Positions 36,905 to 48,660 of a DNA stretch of 64,000 nt are shown piece by piece (the stretch's first letter is position 1; every line of letters begins with the position of its first letter). The position numbers and the translations under genes were made by a program. Location: NCBI RefSeq assembly GCF_001522545.3, contig NC_031776.1:21161511-21225510 (forward strand). The letters are read 5' to 3'. Under the pieces are notes generated by a model. It was given only the letters and a program-made list of their open reading frames with translations, was not told the DNA's origin and did not search any database. The DNA is from Parus major. Its lineage: Eukaryota > Chordata > Aves > Passeriformes > Paridae.

Positions 36905-39900
36905 TTACTTTCTCCTGGTTTTAGATGTTATATAGGTGTTTATGTTTATAGACTAGTCTGACCTTTGTGTTAAAATGTAGAGTGTATACAATATGCATAC
37001 ACCATTATATCCAAAGGTCTGTAGGTTCACTGAAAGAAAACTAGTTCCTGACCTTACAGTGATTGTTCATCAATCTGGGAAGGTGAGGAATGAAAGCTTC
37101 ATACCAGAAGTTGTATTTTCTTGTATGTAGCTCCTGCAAAAGTACTGGAATGTCTGTCTCAGATGATGAAGAGTCAAGGTAGTGATCTATTTATACTGCA
37201 CTCAAACAGAACTCCAGTAAAGTCGATGATCTACATGAAAACCCACAGATCAGTATTAGAAAAATACGGAAGATTGTGTCTCGATTTTCAAATGAATAGT
37301 GTCCTCTTAATTTATATATGCCTCAAAGCCTTTTAAGTTTTCTGGCACGGAGTAATCAAAACCTAGTATAATCAAGTCAGTTTTCAAATTTCCAAACCAA
37401 AAGATTCCATGCAGTATATACAGCAGTGATCCTTTATGAGGTACTATAAAAATCCAAATTCTGCTTTATCTATGTGGCCTTTCGTCAAGAAAATTTATGC
37501 TCTCTTGCTGGTTGAAATGTGTTAGCTGACACTCTTCTTCACCAGAAAAGGCTTGGACTGAGTCATGATCAAGGATGGGATATCTTATATTGGAATGGCT
37601 GCAGTAGTTCCCTACCCACACTGCAGGAACAGTTCAGACTCTGATGTAACAGCTACAGAATTGCAAATAAGAGCTTGGCATTTGTGTAATAAACTTTAGC
37701 AGTTCAACTACTGCTTTGTGAGAAGTGGAGCCAGCTCTGTAGTCAGAGTAGGAATCTCTAAGAGAAGCAAGAAAAAGAGGGGTGAGAAACACTGAAATTG
37801 CCTCAACTTAAACCATCCCCACTTGTAAATCAGATCCCTATGGTGTCTTGACTGTTGTGATGTGTATCCAGCAGGACACTTTGGAATGAAAGACAGTGCA
37901 GTATGACACATATTCTGTTATTGCTTGGATGAACTTGGGGTGGTAGGAGCAACTACTTAACTTCATACAATAATATTGCCTATGGCTAGTCTGAGATTCA
38001 AAGTCCAGTGGAAAATGAGTTTGGCACTATAGGGAAAGAGTTCTTGTAGCTACAAAATTAAGGCAAGTAGTAGCACATTGTCTCAGAGAACAGTGGTATG
38101 GTTTTACAGAAAAAGGAATGAATACTTGGGGACACAGTTTTAAGTATGGCACAAATACAGTTTTCCCAAATGTCAGAATCATGCAGCAAAGACTTGAACA
38201 ATGGCAGACAATGACTAGAAAGATGAAAAGCCTCCCTGGTTACCTGGAATACTTAAGCATGACATTCCTAGCTCAGTAGGGAAGGACTGAGGCTCAACAA
38301 ATTGTCTGCTGTCTAATTGTCTCTTGGCTCAACTTGGAAAATGCAAATAGAACTAGACTGCAAAAATTGGTTCAAGAAGCCCTAACAGGATATCAAGCAT
38401 TAAGCAGTATACAGCAGATGGTAAAAAAAAAATAAATTAAAAAGCAGTCTTCTTAAAGTTCACAATAGTCTAGGGAGTTAGAAAATGGCAGGTGGAGCAG
38501 GAACTATAACAGGTTATGGATTGTCAATAATTTCCTTTTCAGTGGCAATGAAACTGCTCTTGAAATCACCAAAAGGTTATAGAGATACACTGTAACTGGA
38601 TGACAAATACCTCAAATGACAACTGACATGAAGATGTAACAACTAGAAGAACTACAAAGTAATATTCTGAATTAATATTTATAAACTAATATGGAATTAT
38701 TTCTGATCAGTCCCAAAAATCTTGGGTATAGATGCACTTAAAGAATGCACAAAACAAACACAGGCTCAAAATCAAGACAATTAAGCAGCTAAATACTTAG
38801 CATTAAATACAGAGCATTATTATCAAGATCACCAGTGTCCTTCATTAGTGTGCAAAGGACAAAAACTACGCCTCAAGATACTTGTAGTTTATAATCAAAA
38901 TAAATGCTGCAGCATGGAAATAAACAGCGAATTTGATAGGAGGCTATGCATTTGAAGAGTGCATAGTGATGCAGAGGGCAAAATGTGTACACAAACAATT
39001 CTGTGTTTTTATCTGCACTGGATGAATATTTTATTTACCTCTGCTGACTTCTTCACTCCCTGGAAGAATACTCTCACTGGTGTACAAGTTGTAAAAACAC
39101 ACAATTCCTGATAGCAAAGAAGAACTTTTAAAACATTTTAAACATTTTTAAAAATATTTTCCTGACCTCCTTATCCTCTCATTGTGGTAGGCAACTGCCT
39201 ACATCCCCTATACTTCAAGTCAGGAATCCTGTCTTTACTAGAATTGACATACTGACAGCAGAACAAGAAAAAAAGAAATGGAAATTACTGTCGAGCTGAT
39301 AAAAAACGAGTGCAGGACGTTGTACAGTTTCAAGGAAATGTAGAAGAAAATGAGAATGCTGTTATCTCAGGTAGCCTGCATTAGCCTGAAACAGTGGTAC
39401 CAAAGACAGATGTGAATTTTTCTTCAGCATTAACTGCAAAATATAATTGCGACCACTTTAATACTAATAGTGTTAACTGTGCCATTCCTGAATCGTTTAC
39501 CACATACATGCATTACAGCACCACTTCATTACTGTTGACTTACTTGGTATGTGCTAATGTTTCATTCCTCTTAAATGATGATTTAGAAAAATACTGCAGG
39601 AGCCTGCACAATGTCCAAAAGCAGAAAGGCACAAGGAACAATGTCAGAATCAAACAAAAAATTGCTTCTTTCAGATACCATTTCTAGACTTTTAAACAGC
39701 TCATTAATCTCTGATATCTACTTATCATGATATTGTTTTTCCATTGCAACATAAGAAGTCTGGTAGCTTTAGGCTTCCCTTCCCCACTCAGAACTTATGA
39801 GGAATTTTTAAAATATTTATGGCAAAGCCTACCAGTTGGAAATCAATTTGGGATGTTAAAAAGGAGCCAAGCAAAACTGAACTGCTGATAAGGAATAATT

Positions 39901-40570
39901 TCACTAAACTCTAGCCTAGAGGAAGAAGCCTGTGAACAGACCACTGCCACAGAAAGCTGAGAGTCTCAGAGGGCTATTATCTTTCCAGAATGGGTATGTT
40001 TGGAACAATGAAAGTTATGTATTAACAGACAAAAATTAAATTCCCTCACCTCGTCTAAAATTGTAACAGAATGTGTCAAATCCATTCAAGTCCTCATGCC
40101 CAGTAAACTCACCTACAGGAGATGGCTTATTCTTTCTCTTTATTTTACAGGAAGCTGTTTGCCTTTCTGTCTTAGCAGGTGTTAGAGTCCAAATATATGG
40201 GTGGTTTTTCAACCTTTATTTAAAACAACTGATAATTTGGGCAAAATTCTTGTAAGTCAAAAGAACCTGTACTGCAGCAATCTCAACATGGCACATAAAA
40301 AGGAAAAGCACTAGTTATTTAGAGCATTGGAAGAAATCCTACTTGTGTTTTCTTGCTGATAACTCAACTCACAGAGAAAAAGATGTTTCTCCTTAGGAAG
40401 CAAAGTCTCTCCTGCCCAAGGGACTTGGCAGGGAATAGGTGACAGGCCATGCCAGTGAAGAGAAAATTTTAGGTAATTCATTTTTATACCAATAGTTTTC
40501 TGTCCTTTCCACAATATGGTGATGTCCTTAAAGATCATTTGGCAGGCTCCTCTAAAGACCACTTTTGCAT
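36905..40570. other. Unique non-coding sequence
   Basis: No repeat family or coding signal was recognised. Positions 38200-38420 have mixed composition and could be an eroded dispersed repeat, but I could not assign it. The 97-codon plus-strand frame at 39394-39687 has no motif. Confidence 0.45.
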
Positions 40571-40577
40571 ATGACTG

Positions 40578-40635
40578 TGTATACATGTATATATGTATAT
40601 ATACACGCACATGTGTATTTATACACACACATGTA
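40578..40635. repeat. Compound (TA)n/(CA)n microsatellite
   Basis: Alternating purine-pyrimidine units such as TGTATATATGTATATATACA and ACACACACATGT. Long open frames on both strands here (a 129-codon minus frame at 40311-40700 and a 72-codon plus frame) owe much of their length to this repeat, which encodes Tyr/Ile/His/Thr strings. Confidence 0.85.
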
Positions 40636-40639
40636 AGCA

Positions 40640-42610
40640 TGAGCAAATGTGTATTTGTCAGAGATGTCTTGACTCCCCAAAAATTGCAGAAGAAAACCAA
40701 GGTGCTTGAATTTAGTGGGTGGAAAGTGGCTTAGAAATAGGACAGTTTACCAAATTACGGTGGTCCCATCCCACAGAATGTTGTCCTTTCTTTGCAAGCT
40801 GTATAAATTCAGCCTTCAGCTACATTTTCAACTTCGATTCCTTGTCACATTTCTCATTTCTGTCTCTCTGCTCAGCCAATGACAGCAGTGCCAATCCTCC
40901 AGTTGTTAAATCTATCTGAAAGCTTCCCCCCTCCTACTTTATATCACCCTCAAAGTGATTTTTGCAGTCTCTCCTCCAGAAAGAGTGAATTTGAACACAA
41001 AGACAGAATATTTGAGCCAACGAGAGAAGTAAAAAGAGAATCCTTGAAGTCTTTTCTTTAACTCATGTTATCTCATGCACATTACAGGAAGGAGAATGTC
41101 CCTTTAAATAGTTTGGGAGCCCTCTAGTGATTCTTCCTATCTTTCACTGAAAAATTGTGAGATCCTCCCCCCTACCATTACAGGTAGAGCGGAGAGGCCT
41201 TTCTACATAGATGATGTTCCTAGTGTTTGCCATCCCATGAAGCCACTGTTATTTTTGAAAATTCTTAACCTAGCACAGAAAATCTGAATAAAATGCTTTC
41301 CTTCCTCCAGTCATCATTGTTTGTCCATTTTATTAATAACTTAAATTGTTGTTTTATAAAGTTGGAATATCTGGAAGATCAGCAACTTAAATCTTTGCAG
41401 TATTTTGTCTTGGTTTGCAAAGGACCTTCAGGGCAGAACCCCACGTACATGTGTGCTAGTGTGTGCTGCAAATCCTTCCTTCTGAGCTGTCAAGAACTAG
41501 AGTGTAAATCCTGAGCCTTCAGATTATGGCAAGAGATGAACCTTTTGCTATTCTGCCATTACAAACCATAAGCTCTTATAAAATATATTTTTAGGACTCC
41601 TATTGAATCGCACAGTATGTAGCATAATGTAATCAATACAAGAAGCTGCATATAAATAATCTGTTTGGATTCTCACACATTTTAAGATGAGAGAGGGCAC
41701 CATTCCCAGCAGTACTCCCCCCCTCCCTCAGAGTTCACACCTTTTATGGGGGAAAATGATTGTAAAGTATTCATTTAAGCCAATAACCAAAGCTTATGTT
41801 ATTCATTTCTCAGTGATATACATAGTGCTCTTTTTGTATACTATTAACTGTGGACATATGTTTTTCATTTGACTATGTTACTTACACACACAATTCTTTT
41901 AAAAAATATGTAAAATATAACAGCTGCTGTAAAAAAAATATTTTTAGATCTCTGAAGTGCCTAACGAGCTGCAGTGCACAACAAAAATGGTTTTGTCTTT
42001 ATAACTTGTCCATTGTAAGATACTATGGAAGACTAATCTATTTGGTCATCTCCCTGGAAGGGGGCAAATTGACACAGTTTTAATATGACAATATGCTTCT
42101 GTGGGGTGTATTCCTTGGCTGTAACAGCAAGGTCTTGATCATTCACTGCATCAAAGCAATGATACAAACAATGGATCAGCCAACTTTTAAAACAGCAGTA
42201 TAAAAGCAATTGTAAAGACACCAACTGTATCATCTGAGCTCTGCTTTGACATTGCTGTTTTCTGACGGCATAAATATACCTATTTCCTGCCAGTGTAAGT
42301 GAGAGATTAAGGGTAAATATAGAAAACCTAAAGTTTGCTTTGGATTAGAACTTTTTTCTTTATGAATTATTGAATAAATCAAATATCCTTGGTTCTTATC
42401 CCAACAGAGTGTGATGATTGCTAGTTTGAAAAAATGTAGCAAGAGCAAACGTTGGCAAGAATGAAGCATTATAATGTGATGTCTACAGAGAGTTAGAGAT
42501 AGGGAGGATTATCAGTTACAGGCAATGCTATCAATATTGGTAGAAGATATTTAAACTGTAATTCTACCTAGATTAGGGTACTTAAAAGGGATGTTTGTGG
42601 CTTGAAAACA
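40640..42610. other. Unique non-coding sequence
   Basis: AT-rich with several 60-80-codon frames on both strands and no recognised domain. A short C run lies at 41718-41727. Nothing else is supported. Confidence 0.45.
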
Positions 42611-42619
42611 ACCTGTGTC

Positions 42620-43770
42620 AGCCTATTTTAAGGGAATAATTGCACCACTAGTTAATACATAGATGCAGATTATTCCATTGCAACACATTTGACTGCTACC
42701 ATGTGAGGAAATGGCAAGTATGGAAAAATGCCAAAACTGTATGTCTTCTTCCTTCTCTTCCAGTTGATAAGACAGGAGAACTAAGATGCCTTTTTTGAAA
42801 TCAGTCATGTGGTATCTGGAGAATAGGATGAGAAAACAAAATCTTTTTGTGAAGATCCCAATCATACAGTGGCAGAGAACATACTGGGGAGGAGTCTGCT
42901 CTCAGAAGAGCTCTGACATTCTCAGCAGCAGCTGCAGAACCATTCTGCAAATTTTCTGCTGCAGTCTCATGGGGAGCCATGATCATCACTTGCACAAGGT
43001 CCTGCCCTGACCGGTTCTGCTAAAACAACTCGCATCATTCAAGTTAAATATCTAGACAGTGTTTGTCATGTTTTTGTTTCTCCTACATTTCTGTTGCATT
43101 TGTCTTGATGTTTCCAAAGTGATAAGTCAAATGTATTCAAAGAAGTTTGGGTGTTCAGTGCTGTGTAGACAATGTCACCAAAGCACATCCATTCCACTTC
43201 AAAAGTGTCCAGGGTGTACTGTACAGATAGCTAATCCAAGTTTCCTTGAAAATGCTTTCCTTTTAAGAAAAATTTCACTTAGTGATATCATGTTGATTTC
43301 ATATCTGAAGACTGCATAATCAGGCAGGGCAGTTCTTCCATTGGATGATTCAGTGGATGTCAGTAAGTGCCTGCACTGATTTGTTCCAAGATTTAAGTTT
43401 AAAGGACTGAAAATGAAGGGAGGGCAGGTTCCTCAGGGAATGTCTGTACTCAGCAGTTAAATACAATATATTGTCCCGAGCTAGTGCTGACCAGCCTACA
43501 AACTGACCAGCCGTGTTAGCACGATTTTGCAGTTCAGTAAAATCCTTGACTCCCAGTAGTGAGCCCTGGCTGCAGCTCAGTGCCATGATGATGCGGATAC
43601 ATTGCTTTGCTTCCAGAGCAGGATCTGCTGTGCTCTGTTGTGTGGGAGTCACTGAACTCTAGTATGGCTTCTAGCTGATGGAAAGTCATCTGTGATCCTG
43701 AATTTTGTGTGAGCAGATTTTGCAATTGCAACTGCTCTTGAATCTGTACCTACAGCTTTGTTGGGTTTTT
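42620..43770 (-). pseudogene. Candidate frameshifted coding remnant of unknown family
   Basis: On the minus strand, open segments follow one another. From about 43755 to 43640 one frame includes VQIQEQLQLQNLLTQNSGSQ and an amphipathic Gln/Leu-rich stretch. From 43652 to 43350 the neighbouring frame is open for 100 codons, with ordinary globular-protein composition (for example ALEAKQCIRIIMALS and NILYLTAEYRHSLRNL). The two frames run into each other near 43650, so one indel would join them. Further open segments occur at 43319-43207 and 42995-42801 in shifted frames. Positions 43440-43620 also hold several CpGs, more than the surroundings. This pattern suits a decayed retrocopy or an old gene, but I do not recognise the family, no poly-A tail was found, and the 42620-43320 part is weaker. 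Confidence 0.35.
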
Positions 43771-43774
43771 TATC

Positions 43775-44070
43775 ATCTCAAAAGCCTGAAGGAATGGTAG
43801 ATCAACTTGATTTCAACACCAAACACACATGTTCTAGCAGTGTCACTCAACCATACTCCCTTACAAGATAGAGATGAAGAAGATGAGGGAAAGCTGGCAT
43901 ACTTGGACTTGAGAAAGAGCATAATTTCTAAGGGAGTTTTTAAATTTTTCAGTGATTAAAAAGAAAGCCTGGGAGGGTCTGACTAGTAAGGGTAAAGTTT
44001 GATTCGTTAAAGTTCAAATGAATGATTTTATTACTTCCCATTTCTGTAACTTTCCTTCTTTCTTTTCTTC
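43775..44070. other. Unique non-coding spacer
   Basis: No feature was recognised between the coding-like remnant and the CR1 tail. Confidence 0.4.
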
Positions 44071-44074
44071 TAGT

Positions 44075-44140
44075 ATCACAGAATCACAGAATGGTTTGAT
44101 TTGGGTTGGAAGGGACCTTAAAGATGATGTAGCGTCAATG
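44075..44140 (-). mobile_element. CR1 LINE 3' terminus, minus strand, severely 5'-truncated
   Basis: The plus strand reads ATCACAGAATCACAGAATGG, then GGGTTGGAAGGGACCTTAAA, which is the reverse complement of the avian CR1 3' end: ttaaggtcccttccaaccc, then two ATTCTGTG terminal units. The match is close and places the element's 3' end at the left. Similarity fades after about 44140. It is the best-preserved CR1 piece in the window and the strongest indicator of a bird genome. Confidence 0.93.
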
Positions 44141-44144
44141 TATC

Positions 44145-46300
44145 TTACAAAAGAGCACATGACCTGTCTGCTGGATTTCTTTAGTAGGTAAATACCAGTT
44201 ATATCATACTGGTCATAACTGTGTTTACTACACGTTGCTATTTTACAACTAATCTGTGAAAATGAGAACAATTAAAACAATGAAAGTTCAACCCAATGCA
44301 CTGATCTATACTTTTTGTCTCTTGGTCTTTTCTGAAAAACTTCCAGTTCTGTTTATATACAGCAAAGATTACTTCAGAACTGATGTTTCTGAAACAAATC
44401 TGGCAGATGCAAAGGTTAGGAAAAGACCAAGAGAGAAGACAAGGAAACTTTAAATGAATTATCCCATTTTTCAGCAGAGAACATATTAGATTAAGCTATG
44501 CTTTTCCAGAATTAAGCAATATTACCAGGCACAGGTCTTTACAAATGCTTTGATAATATGCTTCCCCCTCACATGCCAGCTACATTAGAAACAAGCAAAT
44601 ACATTTTTAGTAACTACTGCAGAATTTTTAAATCTTTTTCTGCTAGCAGAATAATTTTTTTATGGGCTCTGATTTTGCCAGATTTATATAAACTGAACTG
44701 GCTGGCACTGACTTACTTTCTATATTAATTACACTGAAATTCCCTTTTTCTAGCTGAATAAATAAATAACATAACCAAGAAGTGTCTTGATGAACAATTG
44801 AGACATCAGAAAAATATGGTCAACTTCCTTTTTCATCCATGGACTAACCAAACTTCATTACTGAAGGAAAGATATGTTGCTGCAAGATAATGTTTATGGA
44901 CCATATTGAAATTTTCTTCTCAAATATTTTGTACAAGTTTTAGGGTAGATTGAGGTCAAATGCAGCACAAATTATTCAGGCTTTATGCAAAGCAAAATGA
45001 TGGCATCCATCACTCTAAATTTAACCCTAAACCAGGACACATGAGCACAGCTCTGAGTTTGATTTAATGGGCAGTGCCTTGCTTGGCACTTGCAGTGCCA
45101 CTTGGTCTTGGCAACACATTGGCAAGGTCCTATGGCCTTTGGCTCTGACCTGACTCCTGGTTTTTTGTGGAATACAACCATACATGTGATGCATTTTCTA
45201 GCTGATAAGGAGAACAAATTCTGTTTCTGTTTCTATTCTGCTGCACAATGCTGTTAGTATCATTCCTCAGTGCTGTCAGTATCATTTTTTCCTTTCTAAT
45301 TCCATTTCAAAATGTCTTTACTGGAAACTGATCCAAAGAGAAAGAACATATATATAGCAACTGTCCAAGACATTTTTCACAAATACAGTGCAGAAAGACT
45401 CTTCCAAGTCTTGTCCAACTGAGTGGGGAAAAGCTTGATCTCATTTATACTGATTGTCATGAATACCTGAGAATTGTTAAAGCACAACACAAGCCAATAT
45501 TTTTTTGGTTCCATCTCCTGCTGGTGGTGAAAAAAATACATGCATTTTCTGTCCATGTGTAACCTCATTCCCAAGGCTGCTTTTAGAGCTTTTACCTTGT
45601 TAAAATGCTGAAACAAATTTCTTACATGAAAATCAGACCTATTTTGAACAACTCCTCATACAATACTGATCCATCTGTACTAGATCACTCATTAAAGTTT
45701 GAATGATGAATTTTCATTCCTCCACCTTTTTCTCCATATATTGATGCATTGTAATCAATGTGAAGGTTAAGCCAGTGAAATCCAAATCCTTCAAGATTTC
45801 AAGTCTGCATTAAAAACGCAGAATTTAAACAATTTTAGCTGCCGGACATGTCTGATTTCTATATTTCAAATATTCATATCTCTATCATATAGATCTTCGC
45901 ATTTTTTAATAAGTGAATGAAAATACCTTTTGGGGAATAAAGTGATATGTTTTAAAGGCATTTGTTTACTTTTTCTGTAAGCTCCTGAGATGGCTAACAT
46001 ACTAGTTGTTAATCACACCATCTGTTCAAGCAGTGTTTGACTAAATGAATCAATTCATACTTTTTCTTCTTAAAGCAGTTTTTTACAGAACAATATGTTT
46101 GTGTCTATTACCCCATCATTTGGCAATGTGATATGAGATATTTTAATTTTCCTATTTATTGTGCAAGGATTTTCAATCTCCAAATATTTTTTTTAAATAT
46201 GCATACAGCACAGAAAAGCTGTGTCTATTGATTTCTGTAGCATTGCAAACACTGGAAAAATCTGTTCCATTCTGCTGTCAAATTTCAACCATCTGATTAT
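44145..46300. other. Unique non-coding sequence
   Basis: Frames of 80 codons or so (44014-44271, 44972-45217 and 45377-45616, all minus) have no motif. The stretch at 45000-45200 is somewhat richer in GC than its surroundings, but no family is recognised. Confidence 0.45.
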
Positions 46301-46306
46301 ATTTAA

Positions 46307-46579
46307 ATGAGTTATTTCAACATGTTTCATTTGAATGACCGTCACTCCGGCGATTCCTCCTGTGTACCGAAGATGGCAGTGATGCACAACCTACCCACCT
46401 TCGAGGAGCTCACGCACATTTTAGATACTGGTTCCAGGAATCAGCAAATTAAGGGGGAAATGTTCTGCAAATGGGAATGGAAACCTTTTGTGGTCGTCCG
46501 TGTCTCAGTTGTCTCTGATCAGCTTACATTCACAGCATTCCAATGGAAATTCCAGCTAAATATGGAAACTGGAGCTTGA
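46307..46579 (+). other. CpG-enriched 90-codon open frame, function unknown
   Basis: The frame from 46307 to the TGA at 46577-46579 encodes about 90 residues with no recognised domain; it includes PTFEELTHILDTGSRNQQIK and a Trp-containing CKWEWKPF. Eight CpG dinucleotides fall between 46339 and 46500, against a very low CpG density around it. The stop is followed at once by AATAAATATAAA, a possible polyadenylation signal. No convincing start context or upstream acceptor was found. It could be a terminal exon of a transcript, a young insertion, or a chance frame in a conserved CpG-retaining element. Confidence 0.3.
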
Positions 46580-48640
46580 AATAAATATAAACCCAAGCTT
46601 AGAAAGACTAACCAAGCTGGTTTAAAATTTGTTTTTATATGCCCTTCCTAGCTCCATCTGAAAGAAAAAATCATCAGTTTCTATGAATCATATCTTGGTC
46701 ATTCCTGAAACGTCATATGAAAGGCTTTAAGTTTTGAGTGACTGTGGGTAATTTCTAATTCCTCTGAAGCTTTGCACAAATATGTTCCTCATTCTAGTTT
46801 AACTTAAGCTAATGTTTTGTAGATTCAGAGGAGGAATGCTGGCCTGAGCACCAGGGACACTATGACAATTAATAAAATAATTTCAGAAAAAAAAATATGA
46901 TTGTAGCCACACCAGTAGTACAAACAAATAAAATGAAAATAAATAAAAAATACCTTAAGTATAATTTAACAAATAATCCTGAACCAAAAATGACTGAATT
47001 ACTTCCTAATATCATATACTCAATGTACCTTGATACTGCAGAGGAATCAGAGTGAATGGTTCCTAAAATCTATGTTCTATTTACATGGTCACTCAAGAAA
47101 CTTCAAATCATTTTCCTCACTGTTGTGATACCAGTGTCCAGAGAGTTTGCTTTTCAAGAATGGTAATTGTGATCTCAGTTAATATGTAGTTAATAATTAT
47201 ATGTTACAGATAAAAATGGTTCAAAATTTGTTTCTCATTCATATTTATTTTCCAGTCTGAGCCTTATTTGTGTAAATTCATGTATAGTTAGATTACGTGG
47301 CCAGACTAGTTTCTGAAGGATTGCATGGTAGAATAGAAAAACATTTACTAAGTAATGAAGAATGATGCCAAGATGGTCTTAATAGAGTCTTCATCCTCCC
47401 TTGGTTTGTCTGGTTTTCTTTATTGACCATTTGGGGTTTTTTGTCAATAGCAGAGAAAGAAAGTAAAAGGGTGAACGTGTCTGTGAATGATGTATCAAAA
47501 TTTATATTATAATCAGTAATTATAAATTAAAATCAGTATATGATTATGAATGGAACATTATTATGTCTCTGGATGATAAATACAGCAGAAGTCTGTCAGT
47601 AATGTAGGCATCAGACAGGTGTATATAGTGAGGAGTAGGTTCATGGCCTTGAATTGGCACTGAATGTGAACTGCAAGCCACTGAAAGATATGCAATAATA
47701 CATGTATTGTTTTCTCAGGTGTCCTGGTAAAGTGATAAGCTGCTGAATTATTTTATACAAGGTGGAGATTTTGTATTTAATTTTAGTTACTAGTTAACAT
47801 CGTCTGCTCTGAATGTGTTGCATGAGTCATTGTGAGATGACTCCTCTGAGCAAATGGATTATTTCAAAAGAAGACATTCTTTCACCCTTCAAACCTCCTT
47901 TCAAATCTAAATATTTAGCATTTAGAAAATATGATCCACTGTGTTGCTTTGAATGACAAAACTTACTTGACAGTGGAGGGGCCCATCCTTTCAGTGAGAG
48001 GCCACACAGCTTCCCTTAGGTCTTGGTGAAATTTCAGTTCGAACCAGCCACTGTTCATTCCAATATGGGTGATATTAATGTATAATGGCATTTGTTTCAT
48101 GTCATTGACTTTTTCTACTGGAGACATGTTATTCTCATGTAATTGGCAATGAAGGTGTTTCATTGTCTTCCCCATTCCTAATGGCTCATCTGTAAAAGTA
48201 GAGAGAGGAAGGAGGAAGGGAGGGAAGAGGAAGGATGGCCATACACTTGTAGGTCTCTGGGAGTTTAAGGCAGTTTCTGTGGTTCACTTGTCATCTTGAG
48301 GTCACCAACACCTTATCAAGTATATGAAAGCTTAGCCCTTAGCACAGAGGGCAATACAGAGACTGAAATTAAGGTTCCAATTTTAAAGCCTTAGAGAAGT
48401 CTTATTGGGAATATCTCCCTTGAATCTTGATCCTTCTCTTTCATAGATATATGTAAGCTACATCCAAGTATTTTAATTCGTCTGTGTTATATTTTACTTA
48501 ACTGATTATAAAAAACCTTGACTTTTGATTTTTCAAGAAATTTTTCAAAATTATGTATTCTCTCCATTTAAGGGGTTATGTCTTTTTACAATATACTTTT
48601 AAATGTGGGTGTAAGGTAAAATTAGTAAGTCATTTGTCAC

Positions 48641-48660
48641 ATCAGATCACATCAGATCAC
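48641..48660. repeat. Tandem duplication, ATCAGATCAC twice
   Basis: Two exact adjacent 10-bp units. Each contains GATC. It is a slippage-scale event. Confidence 0.9.

Noticed and set aside
40311..40700. 129-codon minus-strand open frame, the longest in the window
   Set aside because: Its middle is the translated TA/CA microsatellite (Tyr, Ile, His, Thr strings), and the rest shows no motif or coding composition.
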